Shown here: piece after piece, positions 14,856-24,561 of the stretch
Layout of the letters: each line of letters starts with the position of its first letter
How positions within the stretch are numbered: position 1 is the first letter of the stretch
NCBI GenBank assembly: GCA_030425185.1
Contig: JAUIAU010000004.1
Location: forward strand, 1-64,000
Length of the DNA stretch: 64,000 bases
Direction: 5' to 3'
Origin: Alphaproteobacteria bacterium
GTDB taxonomy: Bacteria > Pseudomonadota > Alphaproteobacteria > Rhodobacterales > Rhodobacteraceae
Made by a program: the position numbers and the translations under genes
Notes under the pieces: generated by a model
What the model was told of the DNA's origin: nothing
Database searches by the model: none
Seen by the model: only the letters and a program-made list of their open reading frames with translations

Positions 14856-15857
14856 ATGAATCCGGCGATACAGGGTCTGATCACCATCGTTCTCGGCGTG
14901 GGCGGATGCATCGCCTACTTCTACCTGTCCAATCAGTTCCTGGACAAAGTCCTCTTCCCAGCGCGCGGTGCGAATGCCGGCCGGAACATCAACCGGGCCA
15001 ACATGATCCGGCCCTGGCTGTTCCTGTTCCCGGCGCTGTTCGCGCTCGGCCTCTACCTCGCCTATCCGGTCGTCGAGACGCTGCGCCTCTCGCTGACCGA
15101 CCGCGATCAGGGCGGTGCCTTCGTCGGGCTCGCCAACTACCAGCAGATGTTCTCGGAAACCAAGTTCTGGGAAGCGATGCGCAACAACATGCTCTGGCTG
15201 ATCGTGGTGCCCGCGCTCTCGACCGCCTTCGGCCTGCTGGCTGCCCAGCTGACCGACCGGATCCGCTGGGGCAACCTCGCCAAGTCGCTGATCTTCATGC
15301 CGATGGCGATCTCCTTCGTCGGTGCCGCGGTGATCTTCAAGCTGATCTACGACGCGCGCCCGATCGACCAGGAGCAGATCGGCATCCTGAACGCGATCTA
15401 CCTCGGCCTCGGCGGGACCGAGCCGCAGCAGTGGCTGACCATCCCGTTCTGGAACAACTTCTTCCTGATGATCGTGCTCATCTGGATTCAGACCGGCTTT
15501 GCCATGGTCATCCTGTCCGCCGCCCTGCGCGGCATCCCCGAGGAGACGATCGAGGCCGCCATCGTGGACGGCGCAAACCCGTTCCAGATCTTCTTCAAGA
15601 TCAAGGTGCCGCAGATAATGGGTACCATCGTTGTGGTCTGGACCACGATCACGCTCGTCGTGCTCAAGATCTTCGACATCGTCTTCGCCATGACCAACGG
15701 CCAGTGGGAGACGCAGGTTCTGGCCAATTACATGTACGACAAGCTGTTCCGCGCCAGCGACTGGGGCGTGGGCTCGGCGAGTGCCATCGTGATCATGCTG
15801 CTGGTGACGCCGATCCTCGTCTGGAACGTCTACAACGCCCGCAAGGAAATGCGCTGA
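14856..15857 (+). CDS. aglF: AglF, alpha-glucoside ABC transporter permease
   Basis: Inner-membrane permease (333 residues, MalF-like) with about seven hydrophobic segments. The first (about 5-25) is followed by a basic cytoplasmic stretch, then the core beginning IRPWLFLFPALFALGLYLAY. The EAA coupling loop, which contacts the AglK ATPase, is IPEETIEAAIVDGANPFQIFFKIKVP (positions about 228-253). The ATG follows GGGGGGAAGCGCGCC. It works as a heterodimer with AglG encoded 14 nt downstream. Confidence 0.92.
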   Translation: MNPAIQGLITIVLGVGGCIAYFYLSNQFLDKVLFPARGANAGRNINRANMIRPWLFLFPALFALGLYLAYPVVETLRLSLTDRDQGGAFVGLANYQQMFSETKFWEAMRNNMLWLIVVPALSTAFGLLAAQLTDRIRWGNLAKSLIFMPMAISFVGAAVIFKLIYDARPIDQEQIGILNAIYLGLGGTEPQQWLTIPFWNNFFLMIVLIWIQTGFAMVILSAALRGIPEETIEAAIVDGANPFQIFFKIKVPQIMGTIVVVWTTITLVVLKIFDIVFAMTNGQWETQVLANYMYDKLFRASDWGVGSASAIVIMLLVTPILVWNVYNARKEMR

Positions 15858-15871
15858 GAGAGGACTGAGAC

Positions 15872-17032
15872 ATGGACAATATTGCAGGAAAGAAGTCCGG
15901 CCTCACCTGGGCGGTGCACCTGGCGACGCTGCTGCTCGTGCTGTTGTGGCTGTTCCCGACCGTGGGCCTTCTGGTGTCGTCCTTCCGGACCGCTGACCAG
16001 ATCTCGAGCTCGGGCTGGTGGGCCTCGCTGTTCCCGACCGAGCGCAACGTGGTGATGCGCGCGGCCGACCCGGACGACTTCCGGGTAGCTGACGACGACC
16101 TCTTCGTGGTGAGCGGCAACCTCTTCGACGAGGACCCGACGGTGTCGGTGGCAACGATCTCGGTCTGGGGCACGTCCTCGCGCGAGATCTCGCAGTATAC
16201 CGCCGGCGAGACGGCCGACCTCGGCGACGGCGCGACGATCACGGTGCAGGCCAACGGCGACTACGAGTGGCGCGGACCGGACGGCGAGATCAGCGGTCGC
16301 GGCCAGCGGGTGTTCGCCACCATCGAGGCCGCCCCCGAGTTCACGCTGGCGAACTACGAGCAGGTCCTGCTGTCGGGCAACTCGACCGACTCGATGGCGA
16401 AGGCCTTCTTCAACACCCTGACCGTGACCATCCCGGCGACGATCATCCCGATCGTGGTCGCGGCATTCGCGGCCTATGCGCTGGCCTGGATGGAGTTCCC
16501 GGGCCGGGCGCTGCTGATCGCCGCCGTGGTCGGCCTGCTCGTCGTGCCGCTGCAACTGGCGCTGATCCCGCTGCTGAAACTGCATCTCGGGATCGGGATC
16601 GGGAAGGGCTACCTCGGGGTCTGGCTGGCCCATACCGGCTTCGGTCTGCCGCTCGCGATCTACCTGTTGCGCAACTACATGGTGGGCCTGCCGCGCGACA
16701 TCATCGAATGCGCCAAGGTGGACGGGGCGACCGACTTCCAGATCTTCACCAAGATCATCCTGCCGCTGAGCTTCCCGGCGCTGGCCTCCTTCGCGATCTT
16801 CCAGTTCCTGTGGACCTGGAACGACCTGCTGGTCGCCAAGGTGTTCCTGATCGATGCCACCGGCGAGACCACGGTGATGACGAACCAGATCGTCGAGCTG
16901 CTGGGCACCCGCGGCGGCAACTGGGAGATCCTCGCCACCGCCGCCTTCGTCAGTATTGCGGTGCCGCTGGTGGTGTTCTTCGCCATGCAACGGTATCTGG
17001 TGCGCGGCCTGCTCGCCGGGTCCGTCAAGTAA
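15872..17032 (+). CDS. aglG: AglG, alpha-glucoside ABC transporter permease
   Basis: MalG-like permease of 386 residues. After the first membrane segment (about 12-34) there is a large extracytoplasmic insert (about 38-150) that is acidic and rich in beta-type sequence, before the five remaining segments. Such an insert makes AglG longer than typical MalG (about 295) and is characteristic of this subgroup. The EAA loop reads LPRDIIECAKVDGATDFQIF. The insert may contact AglE, as the MalF P2 loop contacts MalE; that is inference. Confidence 0.92.
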   Translation: MDNIAGKKSGLTWAVHLATLLLVLLWLFPTVGLLVSSFRTADQISSSGWWASLFPTERNVVMRAADPDDFRVADDDLFVVSGNLFDEDPTVSVATISVWGTSSREISQYTAGETADLGDGATITVQANGDYEWRGPDGEISGRGQRVFATIEAAPEFTLANYEQVLLSGNSTDSMAKAFFNTLTVTIPATIIPIVVAAFAAYALAWMEFPGRALLIAAVVGLLVVPLQLALIPLLKLHLGIGIGKGYLGVWLAHTGFGLPLAIYLLRNYMVGLPRDIIECAKVDGATDFQIFTKIILPLSFPALASFAIFQFLWTWNDLLVAKVFLIDATGETTVMTNQIVELLGTRGGNWEILATAAFVSIAVPLVVFFAMQRYLVRGLLAGSVK

Positions 17033-17099
17033 TCCCTCCCTCACATCGCTCCCCAGCGCCCTGACCCGGGCGCCGGGGCTTCACGAAAGACCTCTCTGC

Positions 17100-18764
17100 A
17101 TGTCCGCAGTCCTGACCAAAGACCATCCCGTAACCGCCCCGACCGAGGCCCGCAGCTGGTGGCGCGGCGGCGTGATCTACCAGATCTATCCGCGCAGCTA
17201 TCAGGACAGCAACGGCGACGGGATCGGCGACCTGCTGGGCATCGTCCAGCGCCTGCCTTACATCGCCTCGCTCGGCGTGGACGGGATCTGGATCTCGCCG
17301 TTCTTCACCTCGCCGATGAAGGACTTCGGCTATGACGTCAGCGACTATTGCGACGTCGATCCGATGTTCGGCTCGCTGGCCGACTTCGACTGCGTGATCG
17401 AGACCGCCCACAAGCTGGGCCTGAAGGTGATGATCGACCTCGTGCTCAGCCACACCTCGGACCAGCATCCGTGGTTCGTGGAAAGCCGGGCCAGCCGCGA
17501 CAACCCCAAGGCCGACTGGTATGTCTGGGCCGATCCCAAGCCGGACGGCACGCCGCCCAACAACTGGCTGTCGATCTTCGGCGGCTCGGCGTGGCAGTGG
17601 GACCCGAAGCGGCTGCAGTACTACCTGCACAACTTCCTCACCTCGCAGCCCGACCTGAACCTGCACTGCATGGCGGTGCAGGACGCGCTGCTCGACGTGA
17701 CCCGGTTCTGGCTCGAGCGCGGGGTGGACGGCTTCCGCCTCGACACGATCAATTTCTATTTCGCGGACAAGGAGTTGCGCGACAACCCGCCGCTGCCGCC
17801 CGAGTTGCGCAACGCCTCGATCGCCCCGGCGGTGAACCCCTACAACTACCAGGAACACCTTTATTCAAAGAACCAGCCCGAGAACATCGACTTCCTGAAG
17901 CGGTTCCGGGCGCTGCTCGACGAGTTTCCCGACCGTGCAAGCGTCGGCGAGGTGGGCGACGCCCAGTACGGGCTCGAGATCCTCGGCGAATACACCCGCG
18001 GCGATGACCGCATTCACATGTGCTACGCGTTCGAGTTTCTCGCCGCCGACTTCCCGACCGCCCAGCGCGTGGTCGAGGTGATGGACAAGGTGGCGCGGGT
18101 GGCCGACGACGGCTGGGCCTGCTGGGCCTTCTCGAACCATGACGTGATGCGCCATGCGTCGCGCTGGAACCTGTCGCCGGCGGCCCAGCGCGGCATGACC
18201 ACGCTGCTCATGTGCCTGCGCGGCTCGGCCTGCATCTACCAGGGCGAGGAGCTGGGTCTGCACGAGGCGGACGTCGCGTTCGAGGACCTGCAGGACCCCT
18301 ACGGCATCCAGTTCTGGCCCGAGTTCAAGGGGCGCGACGGCTGCCGCACGCCGATGGTCTGGACCTCCGACAACCTGAACGGCGGGTTCTCTGGCGCCCG
18401 GCCGTGGCTGCCGGTCTCGTCCGAGCAGCTCCGCAACGCCGTGGGCGAGCAGGAAAAGCATCCCGACGCGCTGCTGCACCACTACCGGCGCGCCATCGCC
18501 TTCCGGCACGCGCACCCGGCGCTGGCCTCGGGCACGCTCGAGGACCTGCGGGCCGAGGGCGACGTGGTCAGCTTCGTGCGGCGGGGCGACGGCGAGACGA
18601 TCTATGTCGCGCTGAACCTCAGCGACCAGCCGAGCACCGTGGCCACCCCCGATCCGGAGGGCTGGCACCACATCGGAACCGAATTGAACAGCGCGGCGCT
18701 TGCGCCGTCCGGACAGACAACACTGGGGCCCTGGCAGCCCTGCATTGCGCTCAGGAAAACCTGA
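17100..18764 (+). CDS. aglA: AglA, cytoplasmic alpha-glucosidase (GH13)
   Basis: Hydrolyses imported alpha-glucosides to glucose (554 residues). GH13 motifs are complete: region I DLVLSHTS (113-120), region II GFRLDTINF with nucleophile D215, region III EVG with acid/base E284, and region IV FSNHD. No signal peptide is present. The start was set at the ATG at 17100; an open extension into aglG (from 16956) is arginine/tryptophan-rich and not used. The ribosome site is weak (GAAAGA). It lies between the permease and ATPase genes, as in other agl operons. Confidence 0.93.
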   Translation: MSAVLTKDHPVTAPTEARSWWRGGVIYQIYPRSYQDSNGDGIGDLLGIVQRLPYIASLGVDGIWISPFFTSPMKDFGYDVSDYCDVDPMFGSLADFDCVIETAHKLGLKVMIDLVLSHTSDQHPWFVESRASRDNPKADWYVWADPKPDGTPPNNWLSIFGGSAWQWDPKRLQYYLHNFLTSQPDLNLHCMAVQDALLDVTRFWLERGVDGFRLDTINFYFADKELRDNPPLPPELRNASIAPAVNPYNYQEHLYSKNQPENIDFLKRFRALLDEFPDRASVGEVGDAQYGLEILGEYTRGDDRIHMCYAFEFLAADFPTAQRVVEVMDKVARVADDGWACWAFSNHDVMRHASRWNLSPAAQRGMTTLLMCLRGSACIYQGEELGLHEADVAFEDLQDPYGIQFWPEFKGRDGCRTPMVWTSDNLNGGFSGARPWLPVSSEQLRNAVGEQEKHPDALLHHYRRAIAFRHAHPALASGTLEDLRAEGDVVSFVRRGDGETIYVALNLSDQPSTVATPDPEGWHHIGTELNSAALAPSGQTTLGPWQPCIALRKT

Positions 18765-18795
18765 GCCACCGCGCGTCCACGGGAGGAGGGACCAC

Positions 18796-19884
18796 ATGGC
18801 GAACCTGAAACTGAAGGATGTCGAGAAAACCTACGGCGGCACGGTCAACGTGCTGAACAACATCAATCTCGACATCGAGCAGGGCGAACTCATCGTGTTC
18901 GTCGGCCCGTCGGGCTGCGGCAAGTCCACGCTGCTGCGGATGATCGCGGGGCTCGAGAAGATCACCGGCGGCACGCTGGAGATCGACGGGCAGGTCGTCA
19001 ACGACGTCCCGCCCGCCCAGCGCGGCATCGCCATGGTGTTCCAGTCCTATGCGCTCTATCCGCACATGACCGTGCGCGAGAACATGTCCTTCGCGCTGAA
19101 GATCGCCAAGAAGAGCCAGGACGAGATCGACGCCGCGGTGAACCGGGCCGCCAAGATGCTGCAACTCGATCCCTATCTCGACCGCCTGCCCAAGGCGCTG
19201 TCGGGCGGCCAGCGCCAGCGGGTCGCGATCGGCCGGTCGATCGTGCGCGACCCGAAGGTCTACCTCTTCGACGAGCCGCTCTCGAACCTCGATGCCGCGC
19301 TGCGGGTGGCGACGCGGATCGAGATCGCCCAGCTCAAGGAGCAGATGCCCGAGCGCACGATGATCTACGTCACCCATGACCAGGTCGAGGCGATGACGCT
19401 GGCGACCCGGATCGTGGTGCTGGCCAACAAGGGGATCGCGCAGGTCGGCACGCCGCTCGAACTTTACGAGCGGCCGAACAGCGAATTCGTGGCGCAGTTC
19501 ATCGGCTCGCCAGCGATGAACCTCTTCCCGGGCGAAGTCGTCGCCACCGGGGCCGAGACGAAGGTCAAGCTGGCGGGCGGGGGCGAGGCCATCTCGGCCA
19601 TTCCGACCGAGGCCTCCGACATGGGCCGCAAGGTCAACGTCGGCATCCGGCCCGAAGACCTGATCGCGACCACGGGCACCCCGGCCTTTACCGGGACCGT
19701 GGACTTCACCGAGGCGCTCGGCGAGGTTACGCTTCTGTACTTCGAGACCGCGGGCGAAAACGCGCCCGTCATCGCGAAGCTGCCCGGCATCCACGCCGAC
19801 CTGCGGCACAAGGACGTGAAACTCGCAGCCGATCCGTCCAAGGTGCATCTCTTCGCGAACGGGGTCTCGCTGCTTTACCGCTAA
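18796..19884 (+). CDS. aglK: AglK, ATPase of the alpha-glucoside ABC transporter
   Basis: MalK/UgpC-type ATP-binding subunit (362 residues). Walker A GPSGCGKST, signature LSGGQRQR and Walker B VYLFDEP are intact, followed by the H-loop THD. The C-terminal about 120 residues form the TOBE/regulatory domain (NVGIRPEDL). The ATG at 18796 is preceded by GGGAGGAGGG. An upstream extension overlapping aglA was rejected. It completes the importer with AglE, AglF and AglG. Confidence 0.94.
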   Translation: MANLKLKDVEKTYGGTVNVLNNINLDIEQGELIVFVGPSGCGKSTLLRMIAGLEKITGGTLEIDGQVVNDVPPAQRGIAMVFQSYALYPHMTVRENMSFALKIAKKSQDEIDAAVNRAAKMLQLDPYLDRLPKALSGGQRQRVAIGRSIVRDPKVYLFDEPLSNLDAALRVATRIEIAQLKEQMPERTMIYVTHDQVEAMTLATRIVVLANKGIAQVGTPLELYERPNSEFVAQFIGSPAMNLFPGEVVATGAETKVKLAGGGEAISAIPTEASDMGRKVNVGIRPEDLIATTGTPAFTGTVDFTEALGEVTLLYFETAGENAPVIAKLPGIHADLRHKDVKLAADPSKVHLFANGVSLLYR

Positions 19885-19898
19885 GGCGCCATCGCCGT

Positions 19899-19921
19899 GC
19901 CCGGACCGGTCGGGTCCGGGC
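19899..19921 (+). terminator. Hairpin after aglK
   Basis: A 9-bp perfect stem (GCCCGGACC / GGTCCGGGC) with a 5-nt loop lies 15 nt past the aglK stop. It is followed by CGGTTCCC rather than a T-run, so it may mark the end of the agl operon with partial efficiency. Confidence 0.5.
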
Positions 19922-19993
19922 CGGTTCCCGATTGCCTTGCCGCGCGGGTCTGCCTAAGCCTCCGGGCAGGACCACGCTTCGGGAGGGCAGGGA

Positions 19994-20770
19994 ATGAACC
20001 GGATCAAGGCACGGCTCGCCGCGCAGGAAACGCAACTCGGGCTGTGGCTGGCGCTGTCGTCGCCCGCCGTCACCGAGATGGCGGCCGCCGCCGGGTATGA
20101 CTGGCTGCTGATCGACGGCGAGCACGGGCCGAACCTGGTGCCGCAGATGATCGAACAGCTCCGGATCATCGAGGGGTCGGGCACTGACGCCCTTGTGCGC
20201 GTCCCGGTCAACGAGGAGTGGGTGATCAAGATGGCGCTCGACATCGGGGCGACCACGCTGATGGTCCCGATGATCCACACGCCGGAAGACGCCCGCCGTG
20301 CCGTCGCCGCGATGAAATACCCGCCCGAGGGGATCCGGGGCATGGGCGCGTCGCTCGCGCGGGCCAGCGGCTACGGGCGCAACGCCGATTACGTGCGCAC
20401 GGCGAACGAGACCACCTGCCTGATCGCCCAGATCGAAAGCCGCCAGGCGCTGGAGAACCTTGAAGCGATTGCCACCACCCCCGGCGTGGACGCGATCTTC
20501 ATCGGGCCCGCGGACCTGTCCGCGGACATGGGTTACCCGGGCAATCCGGGCGCGGACGAGGTGCAGACCGCGATCGCCGGGGCCTATGCCACCTGCAAGC
20601 GTCTTGGCGTGGCCTCCGGCACCGTCACCTTCGCGCTGGAGGATGTTCCGGGCCTGAGCGCGATGGGCGCCAGCTTCATCGGTGTCGGCGGGGACACCAC
20701 CCTGATGCAGCGGGCGATGCAGGGCCACGTGGCTGCGGCACGGGGTGCCCTTGCAAATGGCAATGATTGA
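19994..20770 (+). CDS. HpcH/HpaI-family class II aldolase
   Basis: Metal-dependent pyruvate aldolase (258 residues), cleaving or forming a 4-hydroxy-2-oxo acid. Family features: LIDGEHGPN (catalytic His), QIESRQALEN (metal Glu), FIGPADLSADMG (metal Asp) and a VRVP arginine. It resembles 4-hydroxy-2-oxoheptanedioate and 2-keto-3-deoxy-L-rhamnonate aldolases; the substrate cannot be decided. The ATG follows GGGAGGGCAGGGA. It sits 109 nt beyond aglK on the same strand after a hairpin, so linkage to sugar use is only possible. Confidence 0.85.
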   Translation: MNRIKARLAAQETQLGLWLALSSPAVTEMAAAAGYDWLLIDGEHGPNLVPQMIEQLRIIEGSGTDALVRVPVNEEWVIKMALDIGATTLMVPMIHTPEDARRAVAAMKYPPEGIRGMGASLARASGYGRNADYVRTANETTCLIAQIESRQALENLEAIATTPGVDAIFIGPADLSADMGYPGNPGADEVQTAIAGAYATCKRLGVASGTVTFALEDVPGLSAMGASFIGVGGDTTLMQRAMQGHVAAARGALANGND

Positions 20771-20805
20771 CGGCATCAACTGACAAGTCCTCGCCGGAGA
20801 TCGCC

Positions 20806-21783
20806 ATGTTCCCGAAGCCTGTCCCGCTGTTCAGCCGCACCCCCCCGGCCATATTCCCGCCGATCATGGGGGCATTCGGCCTCGGGATCGCGTGGCGACG
20901 GGCGGGCGAGGTGTTCGGCCTGCCGTCCGCCATCGGCGACCTGCTGCTCGGCGCGGTGACGCTGCTGTTCGTCTTTGCCGCCGTGGCCTATCTCGCCAAG
21001 GTGGTGCGACGTCCCGGTGTCGTGCCCGAGGATCTGCGTATCCTGCCGGGGCGGGCCGGGCTGTCGGCCGGATCGTTGTCGGTCGCGCTGCTGGCGGCGG
21101 CGCTGGTCCCGGTCGCCCCCGAGGCGGCCCGGATCGCCATGATGGTGGCCGGGGGCCTGCATCTGACCCTCGCGGCGCTCGTCGTCTACGTCCTGCTCAG
21201 CGGCCCGAAGGAACAGCGCGGCGTCACGCCGATCTGGCATCTCAGCTTCGTGGGCTTCATCCTGCTGCCGTTGTCGGCCGCACCGCTGGGCTATACCGCG
21301 CTCTCGACCGGGATCCTCTACGGCACGGCCCTGATGGCGCTGGGGATCTACGCGGTCAGCCTCGGCCAGATGATCCGCCGCGACCCGCCGCCGCCGCTGC
21401 GTCCGCTGCTGGCGATCCACCTCGCCCCGGCCTCGCTGATCGGGACGGTGTCGGCCCTGCTGGGGGACCAGGCGCTGGCGCTGAGTGCCGCCGCGATCGC
21501 CGTTCTGATCGCCGCCGCGCTGATCGTGAAGGCCCGCTACCTGACCGAGTCGGGCTTCTCGCCGCTCTACGGGGCGTTCACCTTTCCGAGTGCGGCCTTC
21601 GCCGGCATGCTGATGCTTCTGTCGATCCTCGGTTGGGGGCCGGCCAACGGCGCCGCCGCCGGGGCGCTCGGGGCCTTCGTTCTCGTGCTGGCGAGCGCCA
21701 TCGTGCCGGTGATCCTCGTGAAGGTCCTGCAACTCTGGGCGCGGGGGCAACTCTCGGTAAAGACCAACGCCGCGGCCGCCTGA
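20806..21783 (+). CDS. TDT-family (TehA/SLAC1-like) membrane transporter
   Basis: Integral membrane protein of 325 residues with about ten hydrophobic segments, typical of the tellurite-resistance/dicarboxylate transporter family. The N-terminus FSRTPPAIFPPIMGAFGLG is characteristic. The ATG at 20806 has GGAG seven nt upstream and is preferred. A TTG at 20767, overlapping the aldolase stop, would add 13 residues. The transported anion is unknown. It is co-directional with the aldolase gene and may be its operon partner. Confidence 0.82.
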   Translation: MFPKPVPLFSRTPPAIFPPIMGAFGLGIAWRRAGEVFGLPSAIGDLLLGAVTLLFVFAAVAYLAKVVRRPGVVPEDLRILPGRAGLSAGSLSVALLAAALVPVAPEAARIAMMVAGGLHLTLAALVVYVLLSGPKEQRGVTPIWHLSFVGFILLPLSAAPLGYTALSTGILYGTALMALGIYAVSLGQMIRRDPPPPLRPLLAIHLAPASLIGTVSALLGDQALALSAAAIAVLIAAALIVKARYLTESGFSPLYGAFTFPSAAFAGMLMLLSILGWGPANGAAAGALGAFVLVLASAIVPVILVKVLQLWARGQLSVKTNAAAA

Positions 21784-23307
<1,524 letters not shown>

Positions 23308-23309
23308 CG

Positions 23310-24476
23310 ATGACGCCCGGCGCACGTCTGGCGGCGGCCATCGGGATTCTCGACCGGATTCTGGACGGGGAGGGGGCCGAACCCGCCCTGATCCGCTGGG
23401 CGCGGCAGAACCGCTATGCGGGATCGGGCGACCGGGCGGCGATCCGGGACATCGTGTTCGACGGCTTGCGCCGCAAGCGCTCCGCCGCGGCCCGGGGCGG
23501 CGCGATGTCGGGACGCGGCATCGTCCTCGGCCTCGTGCTGCAGCAGGGGCAGGACCCCGATACGCTGTTCACCGGCACGGGCTACGCGCCGCCCGTCCTG
23601 TCCGGGGCCGAGCGGGAGGTGATCGAGCGGCCAGACGGCGCGTCCGCGGACCTTGAACACGACGTGCAGGATTGGGTCTGGGAGATTCTGCGCGCCGATC
23701 ATGGCGATGCCGCCCCGGGAATCGCGCAGGCGCTGCGGGACCGGGCCGAGGTCCACCTGCGGGTCAATCTTGCACAGGCAGACCGGGATACGGCACGGCT
23801 CCGTCTGTCCGAGGAGGGGGTCGAAACCGTGCCGCACCCTTTGGCGGACACGGCCCTCCGCGTGATCGGTCCCGACCGCAAGCTGCGCCAGAGCGCGGCG
23901 TTCCAGACCGGCCTCATCGAGTTTCAGGATGCAGCCAGCCAGCATGCCGTCGCCGCACTTGGACCGCTCAACGGTCTGACAGTATTGGACTATTGCGCGG
24001 GTGGTGGCGGAAAGTCCCTGGCGATGGCCGCCGCCGGGGCGCAGGTGACCGCCCATGATGCCGCGCCTGACCGGATGTCCGATCTGGCCGACCGGGCGGC
24101 GCGGGCCGGGGCCCGGATCGAGGTGTGTCCGCCAGCCCGCCTCGACGCCGGGCGGCGGTTCGACCTCGTGCTGGTGGATGCGCCCTGTTCCGGGTCGGGA
24201 GCGTGGCGGCGGAGCCCAGACGCGAAATGGCGCCTGACGCCGGAGGACCTGTCGGCTCATGTCGCCCTGCAATGGCGAATCCTGAACAAGGCCGTTCAGT
24301 ATTGCTGTAAGGGCGGACGCCTGGCCTATGCGACCTGCTCGCTGTTTCGGGCCGAGAATGCCGCGCAGGCCGCGCGGGCGTCCTCGGAGTTGCCGTTGCG
24401 CCTGCTCCATGACCGGCAACTCACCCCCCTCGACGGGGGCGACGGGTTCTACATATCCGTGTTCGAGGTGGTATAA
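23310..24476 (+). CDS. RsmB-type rRNA cytosine-C5 methyltransferase
   Basis: SAM-dependent RsmB/NOP-family methyltransferase (388 residues), probably modifying 16S rRNA. The SAM motif is LDYCAGGGGKSLA, and both catalytic cysteines are present in DAPCSGSG and YATCSLF. The N-terminal about 130 residues are helical and only loosely NusB-like, and the protein is shorter than E. coli RsmB (429). It follows guaB after 2 nt, so it is almost certainly co-transcribed. The RsmB target is inferred; another member of the RsmB/RsmF group is possible. Confidence 0.88.
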   Translation: MTPGARLAAAIGILDRILDGEGAEPALIRWARQNRYAGSGDRAAIRDIVFDGLRRKRSAAARGGAMSGRGIVLGLVLQQGQDPDTLFTGTGYAPPVLSGAEREVIERPDGASADLEHDVQDWVWEILRADHGDAAPGIAQALRDRAEVHLRVNLAQADRDTARLRLSEEGVETVPHPLADTALRVIGPDRKLRQSAAFQTGLIEFQDAASQHAVAALGPLNGLTVLDYCAGGGGKSLAMAAAGAQVTAHDAAPDRMSDLADRAARAGARIEVCPPARLDAGRRFDLVLVDAPCSGSGAWRRSPDAKWRLTPEDLSAHVALQWRILNKAVQYCCKGGRLAYATCSLFRAENAAQAARASSELPLRLLHDRQLTPLDGGDGFYISVFEVV

Positions 24477-24505
24477 GGCAACCAAGGGTTGCAATCGCCC
24501 GCGAA

Positions 24506-24520
24506 TTAGGAAAGCGTTAA
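24506..24520. promoter_or_regulatory. CtrA-like site upstream of cckA
   Basis: TTAG-N7-TTAA lies 42 nt before the cckA start codon. The CtrA consensus is TTAA-N7-TTAA, so one base of eight differs. CckA acts on the CtrA phosphorelay, which makes feedback plausible, but a single degenerate site is weak evidence. Confidence 0.35.
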
Positions 24521-24561
24521 GGCGGGGAGCCTAGGACGGACGGGACGGATGAGGGATCGCC

